From Periconia sp. R9002 (taxonomy: Eukaryota; Ascomycota; Dothideomycetes; Pleosporales; Periconiaceae), in assembly GCA_023627715.1 (NCBI GenBank), contig JAMAHW010000160.1:1-37843 (forward strand): a stretch of 37,843 nt of DNA. The letters are read 5' to 3'. Under the pieces are notes generated by a model that had not been told where the DNA came from, searched no databases, and worked only from the letters and a program-made list of their open reading frames with translations. The position numbers and the translations under genes were made by a program. Positions 28,863-37,843 of this stretch are shown piece by piece. The stretch's first letter is position 1; the number at the start of each line of letters is the position of its first letter.

Positions 28863-29057
28863 CTATTCACTGGTAGTTATAGCTGTGGGGTAGGCTCGAT
28901 GAGAGGGATTACTGGAGCAATTAACGCCGAGGACGATATCGGAAAGCTGATTTGATGTGAGTTTCTCCATAGATGAAGACGAAAGAAATAGAGGGGTGAT
29001 GACAGATGCTAGCCCCAAATTTGTTAGGCGCTTGGTGGCTCGGGCTTTCAGGGGCAT
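28863..29057 (-). CDS. Possible upstream ORF of the 600-aa gene
   Basis: A 64-codon ATG frame (MPLKARATKRLTNLGL...) ends with TAG 8 bases before the ATG of the 600-residue gene, in another frame. If the transcript starts beyond 29057 it would be an upstream ORF that limits translation of the main frame. It could equally be a separate short peptide or lie outside the transcript. No conserved motif is seen. Confidence 0.25.
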   Translation of the reverse strand: MPLKARATKRLTNLGLASVITPLFLSSSSMEKLTSNQLSDIVLGVNCSSNPSHRAYPTAITTSE

Positions 29058-29337
29058 CTTCTATCCCAATCTCGCTGGCGTATAACCTTCCAAGATGGAT
29101 TCCAGGACGGCAAAGGGGAGAGAGTTAAATGGTCAGATTAAATCTCACCGACTTCAAGAAAGATTATCCTCCATGGGTCTAGCATCTTATGACCATCCAA
29201 AACATCGCAGCACTGCGCAAATCACTGTATATCCGCTGCGATTCTGCGATCCGACTCCTCTATGCTCTATGGCATTTATATGTGCCATTATGTATTTGCG
29301 CACTGATGGGCCAGAGCCAACAGTCTATCTTCAATGT

Positions 29338-29947
29338 AACTCGAAGCGCTTTGCCTATACGCAGCAGGGTATTCCCGCTAAGTTCAAGGGCCACCCACCC
29401 TCCCTCGCGTCTCCCTCCACCAAAGTCACTTCCGCCTCAATGATTCCTCCGAAAAGTTATCGTACGCCTTACCAATGCGGGAGCTCCTCCAGCATATCCG
29501 CGAAAGAACAGTGCCGCACAACATGCCTGAGGAGCTTTATACGCTCCAGGTTCCTTTCTACGACCACTGCCTCATTATCGAGGTACACAATTACCGTTCT
29601 AGGGAAATCAAAGCCAAAGATGATGCAAATAGCTCCGCCGATGGCGATGGTGCAATCCCCTTGTCCATCCATAACTGGAACAACTACATTGCGCCGTCTC
29701 TTCACGTCCCCTATCCGGCATTAAAAACCGATACAAAGTCCAAGCAGGGCGACGGGCAGAGCAAAGGCCTCGACGCCAAGAGGAGAAGGATGTCGATAAG
29801 GAGAGCATGCCTGCACCGGGCCGGCCTGTGTCGCAAAAGCAGTCGGCCAAATCGAGGGTCACAACGGTGGTCCTCTTCCCACACGTAGTCGCATCTGACG
29901 GACATATACCTGAGTCGAAGGGGTCTCAAAGGGGTCCCACAAAGTGA
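29338..29947 (+). pseudogene. Spt20-like (SAGA subunit) relic with two frameshifts
   Basis: Three consecutive frames give the N-terminal domain of fungal Spt20, a structural subunit of the SAGA histone-acetyltransferase complex. The first has QQGIPAKFKGHPPSL; the second, from about 29410, VSLHQSHFRLNDSSEKLSYA, LPMRELLQHIRERTVPHNMP, EELYTLQVPFYDHCLIIEVH and SIHNWNNYIAPSLHVPYP; the third, from 29780, EEKDVDKESMPAPGRPVSQK and RVTTVVLFP. Each change of frame (near 29415 and 29780) fits loss of one base. The relic ends at TGA 29945, long before the usual length of the protein, and no proper start region is seen, although an ATG at 29095 precedes it in the first frame. This is a dead partial copy; the working gene must lie elsewhere. 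Confidence 0.75.
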
Positions 29948-30028
29948 ACCAAAATGGCCTATTCAGGGTATGTAATCCGATCAACGAATCAGCTGCGTTT
30001 TGTCTTGCAAGAGTCCTGAAAATGGGTC

Positions 30029-30426
30029 CTAAGTAAGACTAGATATAGGACCTTCGGTGTGAGGGTTCGACTTCGTTGCGATTTGAAGATCAACCATGCG
30101 TCGAGTTGGACTACGCGATCGTTTGGAAGTGGTCGATTCGTAGACCGGTTGAGCATCTACATCCTCGATATCTCCATCTCCTTGCTCCTCGGATGCAGTG
30201 GGTTTTAAGACCGGCGCCGGTCCTGTGTGCAGATTTGGCGCTGGCAGCGATGGAGGTGCTGCACGCTTCCGAAGAGTCTGCTGTGGTGTCGCATTGGGGT
30301 CCACGGCATGCTGCGTTGAAAGCAATCATGCTCTGCTAGCGCCTCTGTCCTTGTAGTACGTGTTTTGCCCGCTGCCCCGGCCTGCCTACATGACTTTCTT
30401 GTTGGCGACCGTGAGCTCTGTGGCAT
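30029..30426 (-). pseudogene. Possible N-terminus of a fungal PD-(D/E)XK-like protein
   Basis: From ATG 30426 one frame gives MPQSSRSPTRKSCRQAG and TRTEALAEHD; near 30325 the sense passes to another frame that reads VDPNATPQQTLRKRAAPPS, GDGDIEDVDAQPVYE and KRSRSPTRRMVDLQIATK and ends at 30029. The SRSPTRRMVDLQ word in a proline/basic disordered leader is similar to the start of fungal PD-(D/E)XK nuclease-like proteins (PDDEXK_12), but the nuclease domain itself is not present, so the assignment is weak. A proline-rich frame just upstream (30476-30727) may be an earlier part of the same gene. Confidence 0.3.
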
Positions 30427-31572
30427 TTTGCGCCCTGATACATTGAGAGCTCGCTGTCGCTTCTAGTTCGGAGACTCAATCTCGGAGAGAGCGGCGCGTC
30501 GTCGTTTCGGTAGAGCGAGTGATGAGTGTGTGAAGGAGGGCGCGGGAACGAGGTACAGGCTGTCTGCGTGGTTTCTGCACATAATCGGCGGGGGTTGTTG
30601 GATTGGGCGGCGGCCCTGAGTCACCGCCGGCAGCGCGGACATTAGCCAGCCATGCATCTGCACAGGTCCTGGCCTTGAGAACGGAGGAAGAGGGGAATGG
30701 CGGTTGTCGATGTGTAGGGAGAAACACGCAAGTCTCAATATAAACGAAGACAAAAGAGTCGTTGCATTGCTCTAGCGGTCGGGCTGCCAGGGCATGCTAC
30801 GTGCCAAGCTTCTGTCGGGCACTTCCCTAAGGTTTAACCCGGTACGCGCGACATGACCAGAGTGCTTTTTAGTCCCGCCGTGGAGCCCTGCACCCCACCC
30901 AGAATTACTAACATAGCATTTTCACATTTTCAACGACAACTCACAGCATCGCCTCCGGCACCATGGTCAGGGCAGAAACGGGTCGGCCATCATCCTGTTG
31001 GTAGTGGCAATTCGATGTCTCCTCTTACCCTGTTGTGACTGCTAAGCAAACTGCTGCACGTCAGGCAGCATTTATTTTGTACTATTTCTTTTTATTTTCC
31101 CTTGACATCGTTCCTTGGAAACATTAAAGAGATGTTTGACTTTGAGAACATATACAAGGAACGAGTGAACTCAAGCAACAAATACATGCCTAAGATGACT
31201 AACGTTAGTTATAGGACAAATGGGGTAGACACGTTACCTTATTTCCTCGTCTCTCAAAATACAGGTCCTGTACATTATTACCCTGCCTGTCCGTACGTTA
31301 GTACGACAGAGCATATGAATTGTAAAGACACATGACTAAGAAGAAGCAAAGAAGACCCGGAAGCCAGCTCCGTACGGGTTGAAACCACCACCTTTGCTTC
31401 TTTGTGTTATGTAGATAGATTTCGGCTCTATGCGGAAGAGCTAAAGGTCTCTATCTAAGAGAACTCTAGAGTATATACACCCCTTCTGTTCATACAACAG
31501 GAGGCAGGCCAAATACAGAAAGATCGTAATCTTGTCCTCGCTATCACCTAATGCACCACTCTTCGCTGTTTC
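30427..31572. other. Unassigned stretch
   Basis: GC-rich at 30440-30720 with overlapping minus-strand frames (see previous entry), then AT-rich sequence with short frames. Nothing further is recognised. Confidence 0.45.
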
Positions 31573-31652
31573 GCGTCCGGATACACTCCTCATACCTGCT
31601 GTTAGGAAACACTCCGTCCGGGTACTCTCCCCGTACCTGTTGTTAGGAGACC
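31573..31652 (+). repeat. Imperfect 40-bp tandem repeat, LTR-like area
   Basis: CGTCCGGATACACTCC...CTGCTGTTAGGAAAC is followed directly by CGTCCGGGTACTCTCC...CTGTTGTTAGGAGAC. TGTTAGG words followed by AT-rich sequence, TATATA and CTTGTTGTTCTGTAG are reminiscent of fungal LTR sequence, so this may be a solo LTR scrap, but no matching second copy is present in the window. Confidence 0.5.
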
Positions 31653-32690
31653 TTATACTCTTTTCGCGTCCTCGCACGACAGGCGTCTGCAATCAACCTT
31701 GTTGTTCTGTAGTTGCTGGAATCGTGGGTTGCAAGTCAACCGACAGTTCATATATTTGTTTGTATTGTATATACTTGGTTTTCTATACTTGACCTTATTC
31801 TTTCACCCTTCCCACCGGGCCTTGCCCCTGGGGGCAATTGAACTCCGCCTCCGCCCGACTCTTCGCGGGAAAAGTATGTCGTACACATCCTAGCCCTGTG
31901 CTAGGCAAACCTGTCTCGCTTGGAAGACATAGCAAAGCCAGCGGTAGCAGTCTCCTCGCATCTATTCAATGCGCAGGTCGCAAACTCAACAAGTTTCAAA
32001 AATTTTCTTTCTGCAGATGAGCAGCTAGTCTATTCGGTGCCATTCCACGACCCTAGATAGAGATCTTCGTGTTTTGGTGAGGAAGCGGTCTGCATGCAAG
32101 CCAACGCGCCCACCTACACTCACGAAGCCATGGTGTATCCTCTCGTGCTCTAGTTCGACTGAGAGAGATGAGTTTACTTGGACAAGGATGCACAACACTC
32201 TTCAATGTCTCTAACCCTCACTTAATGCTTACCTATTTATCTTCACTTCTCCTTGCTCACGTGACTCTTGGCGCTACAGGCCTGTGACTTGGTTACAAGT
32301 CATCAAAACCTGCTGTGGTGCTCAATGTAGCCCTGGGTGTCAATAATGGAGCTTACGAGTGGAAAAACATGGGAAGTCCTATGTTTAATAGAAACATGCA
32401 AGATCTTGATTTGTCCTATTAGTAGTATCATCAAATGAATCTCCGACACGCGCGACACAGGCTTGTCTCAACTATCTGTTGAGCGCGGTTGCTGCTCTCG
32501 TAAGGGCGGGCTGCCCGCTTACCGTATATTCTCCGCCAAACGTGTTCACCCAACACGGAACAGCTAGCGTGCATTCGGTGCAGGAGAAAGAATGCTTATC
32601 CAAATCGCTTACCGTTCTTCGCTCTGCGCGCAATTTGCCCCAACGTACGAGTCAGCGTCTTATGCAGTCCATGCATGGTGGTCAGTCAGA
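31653..32690. other. Unassigned stretch
   Basis: No supported gene. The short plus-strand frame at 32479-32790 overlaps the inverted repeat and is probably chance. Confidence 0.45.
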
Positions 32691-32885
32691 GGCCAAGTGC
32701 AGTTTCTTACAGAGCTCTGGAGTGATCAAGAATGACTATGAGCTGCTAGCACGTGCAAGCGGTAGTACCTCGGAGAAACACTATAGATGATGTAGTGGGT
32801 ATGAGGCTGATGCCTTGCCCCTCGTAAGCAATAAAAGCCCAGCAGGAGGGATGTGGCCCTAGAAGCGTTGGCCAGCTCAAGGCCC
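32691..32885 (-). repeat. Dispersed inverted repeat, copy 2
   Basis: Reverse complement of 22516-22710, 195 bp, with roughly 20 differences by eye. Outside these limits the two loci diverge, so the boundaries are sharp. Confidence 0.88.
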
Positions 32886-35860
32886 TAGTCTCTCTGCAGA
32901 CCTCGATGGCACGGCTTATGTGAGCATCCCTGCGTCCCTTCTTGATCGACTTAATCCGTCGCCATGAGAGCGTTTGGTCATCGGAGGAGCTCCACGCTGT
33001 ACTGATCTTAACTGTCATGGACAAAACTCTCAAAGCATAGCTCATCTGACGGATAACTGATGCTTACGCGTTGTAGTACCCCAACCACTTCTCATCATGC
33101 AGCCGATCATCAAATCACACCTGTGCGGATGGTGCTATGCGTTCATGGCTCGAGTGCTATTGTCATGTGCCAAGCCAATACTTTATCGCCCGCTTCTCTA
33201 CTGGAACTGCTTGCTTTCAATCCAGCTAAGTAGGACAAAGACTTCTGGGACATATGTTGGAAATTGCATAAATCAAGCAGTGTTACTGAGTTACTCACGT
33301 GACCTTCGTCATATGCTCATGCTGTGATGTGCTCCGGCCCATTGGGGAACCACCGCACGATTACTAATCCAGCTAACTCTTGTACGTGCCCGAGACAATG
33401 TCTGGCCTGCGACACCATCCTACACGTGGCTACCGCTGCTGAGGCTGCTGATACATATACAGACTGTCAGTATGTATTATCACCCAGGTTAGCAATGTTC
33501 ATAATGATGCTGAGTGCAGATAGATGCCACCTTTTCTGTCTCCCGAAGTGGCTGATGTAGCTGCTGATGGCCGCTGAGATGGTAGGAGAAGCATTCGAAT
33601 ACCAATGCTGAGTGCGTGCAAGCACACCCCCATGCTTCACGCTAGCGGCGGAGCTTACAGTGAAGACTGATGACTTGGCGGTGGCTGTCTATCCGTGGGA
33701 TGATGCATCAACGGTGATTATCCCATGCGCACGGACTGGAGATAGAAAGGTATGATTGCAGCTACGTTCAAGATGCTTACCAGCTGTTGCTTTTGCGCTA
33801 ATAAGCATGCTAGAGGTCCGTGGAGAAGAAGGAGCCCATAACAACGGTTCGATGACGTAGCATTCTTGACCAGGCCATGAGTACCGCTTCGAGCGACGGG
33901 TCGCTGTCTTGGCTAAACGGCAACTTACATGAGTAGCGGAGGAGTTCCAAGTCGAGCGTCCAGCCAAACTCCCAGTCTGCATTTTGCCTACACGAACTCC
34001 GCTTGCGCTATACCTTAGATAGAAACGACGGGTACCGCGGTGGGCCCCAAGCGTAGGAGCAATTGTGCGGTTCGTGCTGGTATGCTCAGTTGGCGTGATC
34101 TGTGCCCTGGATGAGGACGCCGAGAGTAGGAAAGAAAGCTGAAGAAGGATTTCGGCGGCGGCTCCACATGGCTTCGCTCCGAGCCGAAGGGCTGATTTTC
34201 ATCCGGTAAGCGCGGATCAGCACATGTACACCATAGACGGCTTTCGGTAGATGCTATAATAACCGCATACCGAAGTAAGATCTTGGCAATCAAGGTCTTG
34301 GATGGTGATTCAGCAGCAGGAGATAGAGATTGGAAGGATGCACGTTAACGACGAGTCTAAGAACCAGTGATGAGTGATGTCCAAAATCGTTGCCAAGCCA
34401 CTTACCCGCCAGAAATGAAGGACAGCGAGCAACACGCTTTGCTTATGCTGAATATGCCGTCTCTGACAGTACAATGTGGGGCTGGGATCCCATTGAAAGG
34501 ATGTTAGTTAGACCTCAGCCTACTGTCATGTTCCTCACCCTACCTTTGTATGTGTTTTATATCCTGTGGTTTACGCTTCTACAAGCCGTGTTGTGCTTCA
34601 CATGTGGAGGTTTAGTTAAAACGGTCTTGGTCTTTGCTATAAACATCTCCGTTTCACAACAGAGGTCCGAGGCCCATGGTCCGTTTTGCGCGTTGGGCAA
34701 GGCACTGTTGTAGGCATCCCGCCGAGGAACAGATGCACAGGCAATAATAGACCTTGCTGCAAGCGGAACAGTGTAATCAAAAGGACAGTTGTCTGCTTGA
34801 TGGCGCAAAATCTGACAAAACGAAGCCAACCGTGAGGATGATCACAGGACTCTATCGAAAATGCTAAGCAGATGATGCTTACAATCATGATCTTGCTTCG
34901 CACGCCAGGTGGGACATGAGATTTGGCTAATGCGCATAATTCAAGGTCTGTGCAGCATCATCTACCTTATCAGTAGCACAGGCCTCAGGTTATTAGTGGT
35001 TGAAAAGAGTCTTGAACCCCCACCAGCTGAACAGAACCGTCCACGCTGAATCTTGACTTTGAGACCGACTTGACCGACTATCAACGGCCCACCCAATTGA
35101 TTAGTGTGAAACCTCAAACCTCTACTCATTAATGAGTCTTCAGCCCCTTTCCCACTACCCCAATCTAATGCACCCCGCTCACCTAAGCCTTCTACAGCAA
35201 ACAACCTAAGTTGCCTCTTCGATCCCTACGTGCCACTACAGAGGCGTCTACAAGCTCCACCTGTACCAGGTTTCTTCCATTCTTAGATACTGTGGCATTT
35301 ACACCTCACTCTCCACTACCTCCGCGATCGGTCTTCCATGTGTCTATACCCGCAGTGTCATACTACGATTGACCCGAAGAGCCATATATGGACTGCATTA
35401 ACACAGCTAAGTCACCCTTGACTCCCAGGCAAACTTACTAAAAAAGCAGATCCACGTACAGTTACAGGCCACGCTTCTCCCCAATCGGACATAACAACGC
35501 GTCTATCAGCTGAGTCACAATCCGCTGCCCGAACTCACAACTGCTAAGGCAAAGTCAGGCCTGCCTGTATACACAACCAGGTCTCAAGCTCAAACTAGCT
35601 TCCATCTGCAGCTCCAATTATGCTCCCTACTTCTTTCACGGTCGCTTCACTGAAATACATTGCGTTCTAGTGGCCTCCTTGCCCACTGACCGAAATGACG
35701 ACCGAGACGACGACGAAAACGACGACCGAAGATGAATTGTAGATGTATCGGAGCAAGAACATTGTACTATCTCATTTGCTTTTCATTCCCTTTTTTTCCT
35801 CTTACTTCCTTCTCCTCGATAGAATGTACTTTTTTCCTGGCGCCTCCGGGTATGGAATTC
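32886..35860. other. Long stretch without a supported gene
   Basis: 33.4-33.6 kb shares degenerate words with 13.9 and 23.2 kb (GATGCTGAGTGCAGATAGAT, GATGTAGCTGCTGATGG). 34.97-35.70 kb is CT-rich on the plus strand with long nearly open frames that include LFDPYVPLQRRLQAPPVPGF and CLYPQCHTTIDPKSHIW, a C-x3-C...H pattern. Several stops interrupt them. This could be another mutated gene but is not identifiable. GACGAC repeats lie at 35699-35730. Confidence 0.4.
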
Positions 35861-35935
35861 TGGCCACCTTTCTGGATTCTGGATGTGGATCTGGACCTGG
35901 ACCTGGATTCTGGACCGGGACCTGCACCTGTATCA
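35861..35935 (+). repeat. GGACCTGGA-type minisatellite
   Basis: Imperfect copies of TGGATCTGGACCTGGACCTGG with TGGATTCTGGA variants. Depending on frame it reads as LDLDLD, GSGPGPG or PGPGPDP. No gene around it is supported. Confidence 0.75.
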
Positions 35936-37021
35936 TTACGCCTTCGGACTTGGTTCTATGCCGAGTACCGGGACCATGTCCTCTCTTCAGGTTCTGAGCC
36001 TTTAGGACTTGATGAATTTCAATCCCACTCGCGCTTTGCACTCTCCTTTTAATATGATCTTTTGGCCGTGGGGCCGTCCAGAAGCAACTGTCCTACATGG
36101 GTGCGTCTACGCTGCTGTAATATCTTCGCGGGCGTCCTCGGTGACGTTTCGGAGCGGATGTGCGGTGTGTTGCGGAGGGGTCGCCGTTGTGGGGGATGAA
36201 TCGAAAGCAGGTTCCAGTGCCTATGCTGCGAGCGTTCCTGGCTGGGCATTCTGAACCCAGCCCTTCGGGGTCTAGTTCTCCTTCGGGATGATACTGGGCG
36301 GTTGGCCCATTTGTACAGCTGTCTGCGTGACGGTGTACAGAGGGGCGGTGAAAAACCTCCGTACGTACTTGCTTGTTTGTGTTGTCCTTCTCTCCTTCGC
36401 ACCCCTTGGTTATCGATGGGGGCCACGTTTACACACTCGTAAACGGGATGGAAGATGGGGCCATGGGATGGTAACAACGCTTGCGGCAAACCGCGAAACG
36501 AGGTGGAGTATGAATCGCGATAACAGAGAGCTAACGTGTGCAGTTGCTTGCACCGTTGTACTGTTTGTTGTTACGGTTGCTTTGCCAGCGTATATGCACG
36601 AACTACCCAAACATCTTAGGGTTGAACCTAAGGCTGCATACCACTCTTCCTTTAGCCTGTGTGGCTCGACCATCAAAGCAGCGCCTCAAACTAGGCTGTA
36701 CCTGAACGCATTAACTTTCAAGATCGCACTCGCGCGGACCAGCTGAGCAACGCCAATCAGCGCCTACCGTGCAAAACGTTCAAATCATATTGTAGGATGT
36801 AGATTTTCGGTCTGCTAACCTAATTGCTAGTACATTGAGGACAGAATTATATGCAAATATGCGAAAAGATGACCCGCAACGTCAGTAATGATCCTAATCT
36901 CGTCAAATCGACCCGATAGATCGAAGTCTTTTACCGGATCTGCCACGTCAACCGCCATCTGAGTGGCATCTCTCTCTATCAACGACGACGAAGATAGAAG
37001 TGCTGGCTTACCTGAAGATTA
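35936..37021. other. Unassigned stretch
   Basis: A 152-codon plus frame (36288-36746) with two hydrophobic segments and an overlapping 146-codon basic minus frame (36049-36489) are present. Neither has a recognised motif; they overlap each other and at most one can be real. Confidence 0.4.
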
Positions 37022-37129
37022 GATCTCAGAGATCCTATTGCTGTCATTGATCTCTTCTTTAACATCGAGATGCTTGATCGCATAGCCTACCACACGAACC
37101 ACTGCGTTGAAAAGCTCCCATGTTTGTGA
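37022..37129 (+). pseudogene. piggyBac-like transposase scrap
   Basis: DLRDPIAVIDLFFNIEMLDR, IAYHTNH matches the start of the piggyBac-type transposase domain (DDE_Tnp_1_7): a DP-x-x-x-F-D-L-F-F word, an E-M-L helix and a T-N pair with the usual spacing. The frame stops at 37127, and I could not find the rest of the catalytic domain downstream in any frame, so only about 30 residues remain. A short match of this kind can arise by chance. Confidence 0.4.
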
Positions 37130-37843
37130 ATGGCGCTTCCTCCATGGCCGCGTCGCCGCTCATTGGTAGGAGCTTTCGCCAAATGCTGCTCCACTGAGCA
37201 CTATCTATATAGCATCCCAACTTCATTACTGCTTTGCAAATACGTGATAACTCCTCTTGCATAAGCGGATGTTAAAATGCAGATGTTGAAAAGAGCTACA
37301 AGTGGCAGACCTAAGAACGCCAGCGCTCAGACATTCAACACATACAAGGTGGAAGAAGACCACCGGGCACAACAGTATGCCGCTTAGAAGACGAGAAAAC
37401 AAATAGCTATTGCTTGTTGAGCACCAGAAACGGGCATTTTGGCAACTGTTGATGCAATGTCTATAGAAGTACAATGGATCTAGTGACATCGTGAAGAGTT
37501 CGGTAATGTACGCTGTCTGTTTTGGAGGGGCAGGCCCAAGCGCCCTAAGTCGCCAAGACGAGCAAGCATCTCAGCTTCAAGCTACGTGCCACGGCCAAAG
37601 CTCATTTGACAACAGCGGCAACAGAATAATCACCTGGGTCGAACAGTTGTGTACCATTGATCATGTCTTATCACGTACGTCCTGCCAATCAGTAATACTC
37701 AATTCCAGCAAACATCGTTGAGAAACACCTAGCAGTCCTAACTGCTAACTCTGCCTGGAGTTAACAATGCGCATCGGTACTGTGATTTACCCTCTTCACA
37801 TCTTCTCTACCAGACGACGCGTCAAAGTATATTGGCTTATGTC
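37130..37843. other. Unassigned right end of the window
   Basis: Short frames on both strands; no motif or repeat recognised. A gene crossing the window edge cannot be excluded. Confidence 0.4.

Noticed and set aside
29095..29337. Start region of the Spt20-like gene
   Set aside because: The ATG at 29095 is in the first frame, but the 80 codons that follow do not resemble an Spt20 N-terminus, so it was not counted as part of the homologous region.
30770..30840. tRNA-like words near GCTCTAGCGGTCGGGCTGCC
   Set aside because: No consistent acceptor stem, anticodon arm or T-loop could be folded.
36049..36489. 146-codon basic minus-strand frame
   Set aside because: It overlaps a plus-strand frame of similar length; neither has a recognised motif or splice context.
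1..37843. A CRISPR array, phage or bacterial operon as the hidden system
   Set aside because: Spliceosomal introns, fungal domains and telomere repeats show a eukaryotic (fungal) genome; no regularly spaced repeat array was found.

Overview
This is a stretch of fungal nuclear DNA, most likely from a filamentous ascomycete (Pezizomycotina). The evidence is short spliceosomal introns of 47-60 bp with GTAAGT/GTGAGT-type donors and CTRAY-like branch points, BTB, F-box, Spt20-like, OrsD-like and protein-kinase-like fungal families, a Copia retrotransposon, CCCTAA telomere-type repeats, and one gene relic with the C-to-T stop-codon signature of repeat-induced point mutation (RIP). Nothing bacterial, no rRNA or tRNA and no CRISPR was seen. 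Family names below come from recall of motifs; no database search was run.

Layout. 1-6.1 kb holds an OrsD-like zinc-finger fragment inside a duplicated segment, a BTB/POZ gene with a probable nonsense mutation, a small intact F-box/TPR-like gene, a protein-kinase fragment lacking its catalytic core, and a short broken gene. 7.3-11.9 kb (minus strand) is one very large gene with an AT-hook and a C-terminal region resembling the tail of DUF3638/DUF3645 proteins; one TAA and one frameshift break it. 13.3-13.7 kb holds a short two-exon gene with an in-frame TAA. 14.95-16.35 kb is a conspicuously GC-rich block carrying a frameshifted F-box gene and ends in duplicated telomere-type repeats. A 5'-truncated Copia element (16.6-18.2 kb) directly abuts the second telomeric tract. 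18.6-20.2 kb is an intact 519-residue gene of unknown function. 21.0-22.1 kb is a heavily mutated OrsD-domain gene with about 15 in-frame stops. 24.2-24.5 kb is a compact three-exon gene for an 83-residue Ser/Asn/Tyr-rich protein. 25.8-28.9 kb holds a small membrane-protein candidate and an intact two-exon 600-residue gene of unknown function, facing an Spt20-like relic (29.3-29.9 kb). The right end (30-37.8 kb) is mostly non-coding with repeat copies and transposon scraps.

Interpretation. Genes believable as intact are few (F-box/TPR 3.9 kb, 519-aa gene, 83-aa gene, 600-aa gene, perhaps the 115-aa membrane protein). Most others carry one or a few inactivating changes, several of them stops that a CpA-to-TpA transition would create. 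Telomeric tracts, an OrsD relic, retroelement debris and dispersed duplications together suggest an accessory, possibly formerly subtelomeric compartment where RIP and small indels erode duplicated genes. The telomere and RIP interpretations are inferences from sequence pattern.
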